NCBI RefSeq assembly: GCF_049671445.1 | Contig: NZ_JBATUX010000028.1 | Coordinates: 1-64,000 of the forward strand | Origin: Paenisporosarcina sp049671445 | GTDB taxonomy: Bacteria > Bacillota > Bacilli > Bacillales_A > Planococcaceae | Length of the DNA stretch: 64,000 nucleotides | Direction of reading: 5' to 3' | Shown: one piece after another, positions 46,523 through 54,870 of the stretch | How the letters are laid out: each line of letters opens with the position of its first letter | Position numbering within the stretch: position 1 is the stretch's first letter | Made by a program: the position numbers and the translations under genes | The notes under the pieces: generated by a model | Told to the model about the DNA's origin: nothing | Database searches by the model: none | What the model saw: only the letters and a program-made list of their open reading frames with translations

Positions 46523-46666
46523 ATGACGAAAACAGAAACATGGTGGGAACCTATATTTTCAGGTCATTTAAGCTTAGGACTAAACAAAGAGCGTTTAGCT
46601 GAATTAGAAGAAGAATCCTTCATTTACTTTAATGATACTGAAGAAATCGAACCACAGGAACAATAA
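46523..46666 (+). CDS. 47-residue protein of unknown function
   Basis: The frame MTKTETWWEPIFSGHLSLGL followed by an acidic half (ERLAELEEESFIYFND) is preceded by AAAGGAGG seven bases before the ATG. A terminator follows at once. The strong ribosome site, clean boundaries and non-repetitive composition support a real gene. I do not recognise it; the WW pair and acidic tail are the only distinctive traits. Confidence 0.6.
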   Translation: MTKTETWWEPIFSGHLSLGLNKERLAELEEESFIYFNDTEEIEPQEQ

Positions 46667-46703
46667 CTTTGAAAAAAAAAATAAAACGATATCCAACATA
46701 AAA

Positions 46704-46742
46704 ACAGCTCTCCCTTTAAAGTCTAGGAGAAGCTGTCTTTTT
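46704..46742. terminator. Bidirectional terminator
   Basis: ACAGCT(C)TCC pairs with GGAGAAGCTGT across a 12-base loop; A and T runs flank it. It overlaps the last codons of the MFS gene. Confidence 0.8.
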
Positions 46743-47993
46743 TTGTTCAAATAAATAAAACATGAGGTAATACACAAAAGCACTTACCAATGCTAATAAC
46801 GCAATTATCGTAAATGTCCAAAAGAATCCAAACCAAACCGTCATAGGAATGGAAATCGGTGCAATCATGCGTCCCACTGTGTATCTAAGACTAGCTGCTG
46901 CAAAGTATTGGCCACGCATATGTTCAGGTGCTAACTTCGAAATAAAGCTCTGTTGTATACCTACAGTCATTAATTCACCAAACGTAAAAATCGCCATTGC
47001 CAAAATGAAAATCCAGAACGAATCAAACAATGAAAAAACCACCATTGCAAGAGCATATAAAACCGATGATACAAAGAATGTATTTTTCTCTTTGAATGAC
47101 ACAACGAATTTTGTAACAGCAACCGTCAATAAAGCAACAAGCAATCCGTTCTCTGAGATCAAAATACTAAAAGCAAGCTCCCCAGTTAGTTTCACTTCGC
47201 TACCGAACCAAGTACCTAGGGATTGATTTCCGATTACTTCTTTTACGTAAATAGGCAACAACAAATCCAATTGCATAAACGTTTGAGCACCTAAAATTCC
47301 TGCAATGATGAAAAGTAAAAACAGTTTATCTTTTAAGATCAGGCCATAATCTTTTACTTGAGATTGAATGGCGTACATAAATCCTTTTGACGTATTGTTT
47401 ATAGAGGTGTCGGAATTAGCTGGATTTGTTTCCTTGGTAAACTTAATCAGTATCCAAGCTAATAAAATACAGACCAATCCTGCAGTTATCATTAATCCAA
47501 ATCGATAGCTGAAGAAGAAAATCCCACCAAGTATCGGTCCAATAACTACTGCAATGTTCATCGAAGTATAAAAAACCGCAAAGACTTCACTTCTATGTTC
47601 TTCAGCAACCACATCAGCCACCATTGCTTGACTAGCAGGCCAATACAAAGAACCAAATACACTTGCGATCGAAAACGCAATAAATCCTAAACTTGGAGAA
47701 TCTAAGATTGGCGAGTTTGCCAATGCAAATAAGAAAAATGCAGCTCCTTGTCCAAAAGAGGACAAAACCATCATCGTACGTCGACCAAATTGGTCTGCAC
47801 AATAACCACCAACTAAATTGGCTGCAACTGAAAAAACTTGCGACACAATAAGTAGCAATCCAGCTGTCGTTTTACCGAACTCTTCAGCAAAATAAATGGC
47901 AAGGAACGGGAAAAACATCCAGAACGTAATATTCATAAACGCTTCACCAATTAACCTTGCTTTTAAACTTTTATCCCAATCTCTAATTCTCAT
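46716..47993 (-). CDS. MFS transporter, drug:H+ antiporter-like
   Basis: 425 residues with 12 helices. The loop GGYCADQFGRRTMM after helix 2 is the MFS signature and the motif GPILGGIFF at helix 5 is that of antiporters, so it likely exports a drug or metabolite. No regulator is adjacent. It is a single gene closed by a terminator. Confidence 0.88.
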   Translation of the reverse strand: MRIRDWDKSLKARLIGEAFMNITFWMFFPFLAIYFAEEFGKTTAGLLLIVSQVFSVAANLVGGYCADQFGRRTMMVLSSFGQGAAFFLFALANSPILDSPSLGFIAFSIASVFGSLYWPASQAMVADVVAEEHRSEVFAVFYTSMNIAVVIGPILGGIFFFSYRFGLMITAGLVCILLAWILIKFTKETNPANSDTSINNTSKGFMYAIQSQVKDYGLILKDKLFLLFIIAGILGAQTFMQLDLLLPIYVKEVIGNQSLGTWFGSEVKLTGELAFSILISENGLLVALLTVAVTKFVVSFKEKNTFFVSSVLYALAMVVFSLFDSFWIFILAMAIFTFGELMTVGIQQSFISKLAPEHMRGQYFAAASLRYTVGRMIAPISIPMTVWFGFFWTFTIIALLALVSAFVYYLMFYLFEQKKTASPRL

Positions 47994-48083
47994 GATGTTT
48001 GCTCCCCATGCTGCTTATCTTATATTTACCATATTATTGTAACACTCGAACTAGTTAGTTTGACATACATATTTAGTCTGAGA

Positions 48084-48929
48084 TTATTCAATACTTCTCC
48101 ATAAATACAGAGACGCGTAACTTAAATAAGGTGACCACTGAGGAAAGTGACTTGAAATTTCATGTGCCTTTGGTTTTTCAGCAGTTGTCCAAAGCTTTTT
48201 CAAAGCATTTTGTAATCCGATATCCGCAAGCGGGAATAGATTTGGTCTACCTAAACCGAACAATAGAAAGCTCCCCGCCGTCCATGGTCCAATTCCTCGA
48301 TATTTCACTAGTGTTTGAATAATTGTTTCATCGTCTAGAAGATCAAGGGCTTCAAGATTGAGTTCGCCACTTGCAATCGCTTGAGACACACCGATAACAT
48401 ATTCTGCTTTTCTTGTACTAAATTGTAGTTCTCGTAAATTTTCTACTTGAAGTTTTCCAATGATTTCAGGTTTCGGGTAAAACCAAACACCATCTATTTG
48501 CTCACCAAATGTATGCACAAAGCGAGTCGTAAGAGTATGGGCAAATGATAGATTTAATTGTTGATGAATAATACTTTTCATTAACGTTGCGTATAACGAA
48601 AACTCTCGTATGATGGGCGTCCCTCGATGTTCTATAAAAATGGACGCTAAATTAGTTTCAGCGAAATGGCTATGAATTGGTTCAAGTGAACGATCAAAAT
48701 GGAAAATCTCTTTGATTTTTTGTAGCTGTTGTTCATTTTTTGGTCCTTCTATTTTAAATGTCGGCGATTCAGTTGTTCCGGAAGCTTGAACTTTATAAAC
48801 TACTTGCTCATCTGTAGGTACAAGAACATAACGTTCTTCTTTATTTAAAGAAATCAACGGATCCATTGACAGTCGATCGAGTACACGCTCGAAATCGTAT
48901 AGGAAATCTAAATTGATTGTTTTGATCAT
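48084..48929 (-). CDS. DNA-3-methyladenine glycosylase II (AlkA/YfjP-like)
   Basis: 281 residues: an N-terminal beta domain and the helix-hairpin-helix fold with KYRGIGPWTAGSFLLFGLG followed by the catalytic Asp in PLADIGLQ. These enzymes remove alkylated purines from DNA. It is divergent from the nuclease lipoprotein gene, with 69 bases between. Confidence 0.9.
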   Translation of the reverse strand: MIKTINLDFLYDFERVLDRLSMDPLISLNKEERYVLVPTDEQVVYKVQASGTTESPTFKIEGPKNEQQLQKIKEIFHFDRSLEPIHSHFAETNLASIFIEHRGTPIIREFSLYATLMKSIIHQQLNLSFAHTLTTRFVHTFGEQIDGVWFYPKPEIIGKLQVENLRELQFSTRKAEYVIGVSQAIASGELNLEALDLLDDETIIQTLVKYRGIGPWTAGSFLLFGLGRPNLFPLADIGLQNALKKLWTTAEKPKAHEISSHFPQWSPYLSYASLYLWRSIE

Positions 48930-48998
48930 GGTTATATTCTCCCTATTCGGTTATATTTGAGTTTACTATTATGATACGATATATCGAGGTGATGACAA

Positions 48999-49721
48999 AT
49001 GAAAAAATGGTTTTGGTTGCTTGGATTGATTGTTTTTCTTTCCTCAGGCTGTGTTGAAGAGAATCCACCTACCTCTACCGGTGGAACTGAGGATTTAATT
49101 GAAGTTGAACTTTTAAATGTCATCGATGGCGATACCATCAAAGTAAAGTATAACGGTAAGACAGAAACGATTCGGTATTTATTAATAGATACACCTGAAG
49201 TTAGACATCAAACTCTTGGAAACCAGCCTTTAGGTGATGAAGCAAGTTCACGCAATAAACAATTGTTAGAAGATGCAACAGTTTCTCTTGAATTCGACGT
49301 AGGTGATCGATACGATGACTTTGGTCGTTTGTTGGCATATGTTTATGCAGATGGCGAATCTGTCCAGCAAGTACTGTTACAAGAAGGATTAGCGCGTGTT
49401 GCTTATGTTTTCGCACCTAATACGCGTCATTTAGGTTCTTTCGAAGAAGCTGAGACGATTGCTCGTCAAGCTGACTTAAACATTTGGCAATACGAACAAT
49501 ATGTAACAAAACGTGGATTTGATAAAACAAAGGTTAAGGAAGTTAAAACTTCCGAGACGAAAACCAATGAGAAATGCTTAATAAAGGGTAATATTAATAG
49601 AGAAAATAAAAAAATCTATCACATTCCCTCTGGAAAATATTATGATCAAACGAAACCAGAGAAATGGTTTTGTACAGAGCAACAAGCGTTAGATGCTGGA
49701 TTTAAAATATCTGGCGAATAA
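48999..49721 (+). CDS. Thermonuclease-family lipoprotein
   Basis: 240 residues. Signal peptide with lipobox SSGC (Cys about 18), then a staphylococcal-nuclease domain (about 32-165) with IDGDTIKV, RYLLIDTPE, and the second catalytic Arg in DDFGRLLAYVY. A C-terminal 'sunset'-like region follows with CLIKGNIN, YHIPSGKYY and WFCTEQQALDAGF. The product is a membrane-tethered extracellular nuclease. It is followed 17 bases later by the 2H phosphoesterase gene, and the two are likely one unit. Confidence 0.92.
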   Translation: MKKWFWLLGLIVFLSSGCVEENPPTSTGGTEDLIEVELLNVIDGDTIKVKYNGKTETIRYLLIDTPEVRHQTLGNQPLGDEASSRNKQLLEDATVSLEFDVGDRYDDFGRLLAYVYADGESVQQVLLQEGLARVAYVFAPNTRHLGSFEEAETIARQADLNIWQYEQYVTKRGFDKTKVKEVKTSETKTNEKCLIKGNINRENKKIYHIPSGKYYDQTKPEKWFCTEQQALDAGFKISGE

Positions 49722-49738
49722 AGAAAGGGGCATTTTTC

Positions 49739-50263
49739 ATGCAAGTACTCGTTTTACGCTTTGACTATAAATTGTCAACAAAATTAGAACAAGATAGTAA
49801 TGACTTACATCTAGCTTCCAGTAGAAGCAATGAAACACCTCTTCCGCCTCATATTAGTTTATTTTCATTCGAACAAACCAATCCCTTAACTTTAAATGAG
49901 CGTGTGGAAAAATGGAGCGACACTCAAAAACAACTTACTATTTCCTTATCTTCTCTAGGATTTTTCAAACAGAAAGGCACCTTTTTTGTTGCGCCTGTGG
50001 TTACCAAAGAAATAGAAACGTTTCATCGAGAATTGTTTTCTCTCATTATGGATTTACATACAAATGAAATTTCCCCATACTTACCTGGGAAATGGGTACC
50101 ACATTCAACCTTGATTAATAATGTCCCTTTGACAGTCTGGGGACCATTGTTCCAACGTGCAGCCTTAGCTTTCGAACCGGTTATCGGAAAAGCCGTTGCT
50201 CTCGAATGTTGGACTGTTATAAACGGACGTGCTCAAACTGAATGGACCCACTTCCTTCAGTAA
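49739..50263 (+). CDS. 2'-5' RNA ligase-like 2H phosphoesterase
   Basis: 174 residues with the two HxT/S motifs of the LigT superfamily, PHISLFSF and PHSTLINN, separated by about 100 residues. Such proteins open or form 2'-5' bonds or cyclic phosphates in RNA. It lies behind the nuclease lipoprotein gene, which suggests a role in nucleotide scavenging or RNA repair, though this is only inference. Confidence 0.85.
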   Translation: MQVLVLRFDYKLSTKLEQDSNDLHLASSRSNETPLPPHISLFSFEQTNPLTLNERVEKWSDTQKQLTISLSSLGFFKQKGTFFVAPVVTKEIETFHRELFSLIMDLHTNEISPYLPGKWVPHSTLINNVPLTVWGPLFQRAALAFEPVIGKAVALECWTVINGRAQTEWTHFLQ

Positions 50264-50288
50264 AATATCCATATTCCTTTCTAGGATA

Positions 50289-50316
50289 TTGACTATTATT
50301 CTGTGAGAGTTATAAT
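50289..50316 (+). promoter_or_regulatory. Promoter of tRNA-Val
   Basis: TTGACT, 16-base spacer, TATAAT; the tRNA begins 20 bases after the -10 box. Confidence 0.85.
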
Positions 50317-50336
50317 AGAATTTGTCCTAGAAAAAC

Positions 50337-50409
50337 GATCTTGTAGCTCAGCTGGGAGAGCGCCACCTTGACAGGGTGGAGGTCGCTGGTTCGAGCCCAG
50401 TCGGGATCA
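50337..50409 (+). tRNA. tRNA-Val(GAC)
   Basis: A 73-base cloverleaf: acceptor GATCTTG/CGGGATC, D-loop AGCTGGGAGA, anticodon stem CCACC/GGTGG with loop TTGACAG (anticodon GAC), T-arm with TTCGAGC. CCA is not encoded. Its 3' end is the likely integration site of the island that follows. Confidence 0.96.
50393..50409. other. Probable attL site (3' end of tRNA-Val)
   Basis: The T-arm/acceptor 3' half of the tRNA lies 100 bases from a convergent tyrosine integrase gene, the usual layout for tRNA-targeted islands. A second copy (attR) was not found in the window. Confidence 0.55.
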
Positions 50410-50417
50410 TACTTTTA

Positions 50418-50465
50418 AAAAGCTTGTAAACGTTGATATATTAACGATTTACAGGCTTTTTTCTT
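50418..50465. terminator. Terminator after tRNA-Val
   Basis: AAAAGC(T)TGTAAA-CGTT pairs with AACG-ATTTACA(G)GCTTTT over an A/T-rich loop; T run on the plus strand. Confidence 0.85.
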
Positions 50466-50509
50466 TTATCTTTTTTGTCGGGATTTCCCTCTTAATTACC
50501 AATAATTCA

Positions 50510-51661
50510 TCATTTGTCCGCCATTTGTCCGCCACTTCTACCTTGAATCGCATTATGCAATATGTCTGCAACATCATTATCTAAGTTCGGTAAGAGATGT
50601 GCATAAAATTCATAGGTAATCTTGGGATTCGAATGTCCAAGTCTATTAGAGATTTTAACAATATCAACACCTTCAGATATAAGGATTGATGCATGCGTAT
50701 GTCGAATATCATGAAATCTAATATTTATTACATTTGCGCTCTTCACTATTCGCTTCATCACACGGTTAACGTTACGCGGATCTTGTATGGTTCCAGTATT
50801 TGTACAAATCACTAAATCTTGATTTTCATAAAGTACTCCTACAAGTTCTTTCCAATCTTCTTGTAATTTTTTATGTGTACAAAGCTCATTTAGTACAAAT
50901 TGGGAAATGGGAATTTGTCGTTTTGACTTTTTCGTTTTCAATGACGTAAATATATAACCATTCTTTGGAATATAAGCTAAAGATCTGTTTACATGAATGC
51001 ATTTTCTCTCGAAGTCAATGTCACACCACTTTAATCCTAATATTTCTCCTCTTCTCATTCCTGTGTAAATTGCAAGTATGAATGTCAGGTAATGTCGGTC
51101 CCCTTTAACCGTATTTAGAAATGCTTGAACATCCTCAAGTGACCAAATGGACATCTCTCCAGTCTTTACAGGTGGAGGATCAGCATCTACCAACGGATTA
51201 CCCGATATTTTCTTCCATTTCACTGCTTGATTGAATGCCTGCATTAACATTTGATGCATTTTTCTAATGTAACTTGAACTATAATCCCCGTTTATCTTTA
51301 AATTATAAAACGCATCAATATCTTCAGTCGTAATCTTTGAAATCTCCTTATTTGCAAATGGATTTTCATGAAGTAAATGTTTCTCTAAAATATACCTTCT
51401 ACTTGTAACAGTCGTCTGTTTTATCCGATTTTGATAATGCGTTGTAAACCAATTTTCCATAAATGTCTTAAAGATTTCTTTGCTTGGTTCAATAAAGCGA
51501 TTTTCATCCATTTCTAATTCAATCTTTCTCGCCGCAGCCTCTGCATCCTTCTTTCGAGTGAATCCTCCTTTATTTATTTGTTTACGTCTTCCTGAAATTG
51601 GATTTCTTTCAATATCAATAGTATAAGAATAGGTTTTTCCTCTTTTTCTAATGTGCGCCAT
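50510..51661 (-). CDS. int: Tyrosine integrase (Tn916/phage type)
   Basis: 383 residues. An N-terminal arm-binding AP2-like domain (1-60), a SAM-like core-binding domain (about 63-165) and a catalytic domain with Arg in YTGMRRGEIL, HDIRHTH, GHSNPKIT and the nucleophile Tyr in YEFYAH. It points towards tRNA-Val and almost certainly inserted the island there. A hairpin separates it from the excisionase-like gene. Confidence 0.93.
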   Translation of the reverse strand: MAHIRKRGKTYSYTIDIERNPISGRRKQINKGGFTRKKDAEAAARKIELEMDENRFIEPSKEIFKTFMENWFTTHYQNRIKQTTVTSRRYILEKHLLHENPFANKEISKITTEDIDAFYNLKINGDYSSSYIRKMHQMLMQAFNQAVKWKKISGNPLVDADPPPVKTGEMSIWSLEDVQAFLNTVKGDRHYLTFILAIYTGMRRGEILGLKWCDIDFERKCIHVNRSLAYIPKNGYIFTSLKTKKSKRQIPISQFVLNELCTHKKLQEDWKELVGVLYENQDLVICTNTGTIQDPRNVNRVMKRIVKSANVINIRFHDIRHTHASILISEGVDIVKISNRLGHSNPKITYEFYAHLLPNLDNDVADILHNAIQGRSGGQMADK

Positions 51662-51697
51662 TCATGGTTACCTCCAAAGTATTCTTCTAATGCACAC

Positions 51698-51750
51698 AAA
51701 AGAGTAAACAAGTGGTCATTTAACAGTCTCACCACTTGGTTACTCTTTTA
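51698..51750 (-). terminator. Hairpin upstream of the integrase
   Basis: An 18-bp stem with one mismatch (AAAGAGTAAACAAGTGGT and its partner) lies between the excisionase-like gene and int; TTTT follows on the minus strand. Confidence 0.75.
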
Positions 51751-51838
51751 TAATATGAATTAAATAAACAAAATGAAAATTGAACAAGATTTGTTAAGGT
51801 TAAATCGATTTTTTATATTGTAAGTTCAGAAGATCAAT

Positions 51839-52168
51839 TTACTTTTTAGTATTTAGCCACAAAAAGAATTGGTCTCTTAACACCCTCTTACATCTTCCGA
51901 TTTTGATTAATGGAAAGTCCGCTCCATTCATCAACTCATATGCACTTGGTTTTGATACTTTTAGAATTTCGCTAATTTCAACTGCAGTTAAAACTAAAGG
52001 ATAAGAATCCATCTCATTTTTTTCTTTCGCAATGCAATCCGATATTTTATCATTTATTTTTATTCCAATATCTTTTTCTTCTACCCCCAATTCCTTTTCC
52101 CATGAATTAATTAGTAGATAAGCTTCTTCACGATTTTTATTTTGTTGAATTTTTTGTTTATTAATCAT
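51839..52168 (-). CDS. Excisionase-like HTH protein
   Basis: 109 residues. The last 55 form a MerR/Xis-type winged helix (LTAVEISEILKVSKPSAYEL, then FPLIKIGRCKRV and a short tail), as in many excisionases and helix_turn_helix-17 proteins. The N-terminal half is helical and unrecognised. It sits upstream of int in the place of xis genes. Confidence 0.75.
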   Translation of the reverse strand: MINKQKIQQNKNREEAYLLINSWEKELGVEEKDIGIKINDKISDCIAKEKNEMDSYPLVLTAVEISEILKVSKPSAYELMNGADFPLIKIGRCKRVLRDQFFLWLNTKK

Positions 52169-52258
52169 AAAAAACCCTCCTAAAGATTTATCTTTAAGAG
52201 GGTCTCTAATATATGATTATTAATTCGAATGTCCGAAAAATTGGACGAAGAATTAATT

Positions 52259-53113
52259 CTATAACATTAAATTTTTATTTAGATAGGCATATTCCTTGAT
52301 GATGTCTCTGGATGTTTCTTTTGTAATTAATAAGACTAATTTATACCCATCACGTAAAAACGCTTTGCGTATAAATATTTTAGTTTGTTCCTTTAACGTA
52401 CTTTTTAATTTCATTAGAGCTTCTTGGCTAAAACTTAACGGATTTGAAATATAAAATTCAATTATAATCCAGTCTCTTTCTTTAATATCCACTCTTGTAT
52501 ATAGGTATTTTTTTTCTTCAACAAAAAATTGATTATATACTCTCGCCCCAAAAATATTACGTTCTCCATTACGTAAATCTTCCTTTAATGTTTTTGTACG
52601 TTGTACAAGATCAACTAACACAGTTGTTTCACTCTCACCAAGTTCATACTCATCAAACCCACTGTTGTCTTTGTCATTAATTTTATTAAACATCAAGTAT
52701 TTGTATGGGATGTCAAATATGATTGCTAAGTAATATATCAGATGCACATTATAATTTCTTTTAGCTTCCATTGGTTGACTGACTACTAATGAATCTTTAA
52801 TAAAATCGCTTATAGTGCTTCTAGCAACTTTGGTAATTTTAGTTAATTGTGATGTTGATAGCCCGAAAGTATTTTTCATTACTATACAACGAGAACCAAC
52901 AGTTAATTTATCTAAAAACAAATTAAATCTTATTTCATCTTTTAATAGTAATTCCAATTCAACTAATTTTGTTCTTGGTGTCATGTCTCTCTCACTGAAA
53001 TATTCTTCTATTGTAACTTCATCTTTTCTCAGTTTCTCAGCTAGTTCAAAATAAAACTTTATATTTGGATCAATTTTTTGCAGTTCTTCATTAGCTTTAT
53101 GGGGCTTTAGCAT
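52259..53113 (-). CDS. DNA-binding protein of unknown family
   Basis: 284 residues. An HTH-like segment is visible near residues 85-105 (GLSTSQLTKITKVARSTISDF), followed by a helix-rich linker and a C-terminal alpha/beta region (about 200-280). I do not know the family. GGAGGTC lies seven bases before the ATG and inside the end of the upstream small gene, so translation is coupled. It could control the island's int/xis module. Confidence 0.6.
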   Translation of the reverse strand: MLKPHKANEELQKIDPNIKFYFELAEKLRKDEVTIEEYFSERDMTPRTKLVELELLLKDEIRFNLFLDKLTVGSRCIVMKNTFGLSTSQLTKITKVARSTISDFIKDSLVVSQPMEAKRNYNVHLIYYLAIIFDIPYKYLMFNKINDKDNSGFDEYELGESETTVLVDLVQRTKTLKEDLRNGERNIFGARVYNQFFVEEKKYLYTRVDIKERDWIIIEFYISNPLSFSQEALMKLKSTLKEQTKIFIRKAFLRDGYKLVLLITKETSRDIIKEYAYLNKNLML

Positions 53114-53352
53114 CTAAATCGACCTCCGATAAAGATACTAAAGCTTTTATTAGTTGATATGTCATAGGTCCGATATTTCGGACATGCATTTAAGGAGCTA
53201 AGAATAGTCTCAGACTTCTTTTGTCTTACTTCTTTAAACATCTTTGGTTGTTTTAAAGTGAATTTGCTTCTTTTACTTTTTCTCTCATTAAAATCAATGT
53301 CTCTATAATAAGTGTGTTTACTTTTTATAATGGTTTTCTTTTTTTCCGACAT
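53107..53352 (-). CDS. Small basic protein, unknown
   Basis: 81 residues, rich in Lys, Arg and Ser, with Cys near the end. It overlaps the next gene by 7 bases and contains that gene's ribosome site, which argues that it is real. Its own ribosome site is poor. Not recognised. Confidence 0.45.
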   Translation of the reverse strand: MSEKKKTIIKSKHTYYRDIDFNERKSKRSKFTLKQPKMFKEVRQKKSETILSSLNACPKYRTYDISTNKSFSIFIGGRFRC

Positions 53353-53667
53353 TGTCTATTGCCAGTATCGCTCTATAAAAGATGATCATTAATTCTTCTA
53401 CACCACTATACAAGGACTTTTATAGAACAAATAGACATCAACGTAAATTAGCTGCAAAACGTTTAATTTAGAAATAGAAAGCCCCCCCCTTTTAACAATA
53501 CTTATGATTTTATTTGTTTGGTTAAAATTAAGATTTTTCTCGACCATTTATCAAATAAAATGCGTATTACTAAAGGGTGTATTACCCAAATAATACGTTA
53601 AAAATAAATACGCAAATTTTGAATAAAGTGGTGACTAGTAGGAAAGGACTCCAGTTAAAGACAAAAA

Positions 53668-53727
53668 AGCCTTCAAACTGATGTATTCGCACACGGGTTG
53701 TGTGAAAACGCATTCAGCCCAAAGGCT
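53668..53727. repeat. Nested hairpin at the left flank of the recombinase trio
   Basis: Three nested stems share one axis: AGCCTT/AAAGGCT, CTGATG/CATTCAG and CACAC/GTGTG with a GGGTT loop, with bulges between. It lies 120 bases before the first recombinase gene and resembles a folded recombination site. Confidence 0.6.
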
Positions 53728-53846
53728 AAAAATTAGTCATTACCGCTGACCTTAACTAGGTAGCAAAAAAAAAAGAAATTTTTCTTATCTTCATTATATT
53801 AAGATTTCAATTAGATGTAAACAACAACTTTTTAGGAGGAAGAAAA

Positions 53847-54869
53847 TTGGCTATTGCTAAGAAAAAGGAATATTTTCCCCCACGTGAATCAGTAAAAATT
53901 GATGTGAAAAAAAAATCATCTGAAAGAAAAAGGAAAAAAACAAATTTGCAATTTATAGAGGAATATGGAGAATATCTTTTGCATAGAAATTATTCGTTAA
54001 CGACGATTTCCGCATGTTTAACCAGAACAAAGCAATTTTGTACGAATATGAGCGAATTATTTAGATTGGATTATTATAATGTAGATAGTTTTAATAACCT
54101 TAATCAAGAAGACTTAATAATATACGAAAATTATTTATTAAGACGCATTACTAAAAAAGAAATTAAAGAAGAAACTGCGTATAGCTGTATTAAGAATGTA
54201 AGGTTGTTCCTACAATTCTTGTCTTATAAAAAAGTTATTGATTTTAAATACAAGATCCCTAGGAAATTCTTAGTCCAACCTACTAGATCAAACTCATTTA
54301 TATCAAAGGAAATGCTAATAGAAATAATTAATAGCGTATTAAATGAACCGACTGACCTAAAGTATAAAAATTTAGCTTTACTTTTATTATTTATTGATAC
54401 TGGCTGTCGCCCAATTGAAGCTAGTAATGTAAAACTTAGGGATTTAAATTTAACAGAAAAAAAAGTTTCATTATACTGTGTTAAATCTGGAAAAAGAACT
54501 TTGGTATTAAGTGATATGGTAATTAAGGTTTTAAAAAGGTATATCAAAGTAAGAGAATTCCTTACACCTAAATGTGATTCTTTATTTATCACTTCCAATG
54601 GTAAACCTGCCACTTCAAAACATTTGACATACTTAATTGCAAAAATGAATAAACAAGCTTTTGGAAAGTGTGTTATCAATGCTACTGGACTTAGACATAC
54701 CTATATAACTAACGCCATTGAAAATAGAAATGATTTTAAAGAAATATCGGAAGCTGTTGGACATAGACATTGGGTGTCTACACATCACTATTTACATCGG
54801 AGTAAAAAAAGACTCATATTAAATACTATTGGTTTCGATCCAATGAAATATCTTGAGGGGGATTATTAA
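53847..54869 (+). CDS. Tyrosine recombinase, first of trio (RitA-like)
   Basis: 340 residues: basic N terminus, SAM-like core-binding domain (about 30-140) and a catalytic domain with Arg in DTGCRPIEA, GLRHTY, GHRHWVST and Tyr in HHYLHRS. The first His of the HxxR box is replaced (T at that position). Start TTG at 53847, seven bases after AGGAGG. Very A/T-rich. The second gene begins one base after its stop. Confidence 0.82.
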   Translation: MAIAKKKEYFPPRESVKIDVKKKSSERKRKKTNLQFIEEYGEYLLHRNYSLTTISACLTRTKQFCTNMSELFRLDYYNVDSFNNLNQEDLIIYENYLLRRITKKEIKEETAYSCIKNVRLFLQFLSYKKVIDFKYKIPRKFLVQPTRSNSFISKEMLIEIINSVLNEPTDLKYKNLALLLLFIDTGCRPIEASNVKLRDLNLTEKKVSLYCVKSGKRTLVLSDMVIKVLKRYIKVREFLTPKCDSLFITSNGKPATSKHLTYLIAKMNKQAFGKCVINATGLRHTYITNAIENRNDFKEISEAVGHRHWVSTHHYLHRSKKRLILNTIGFDPMKYLEGDY

Positions 54870-54870
54870 A

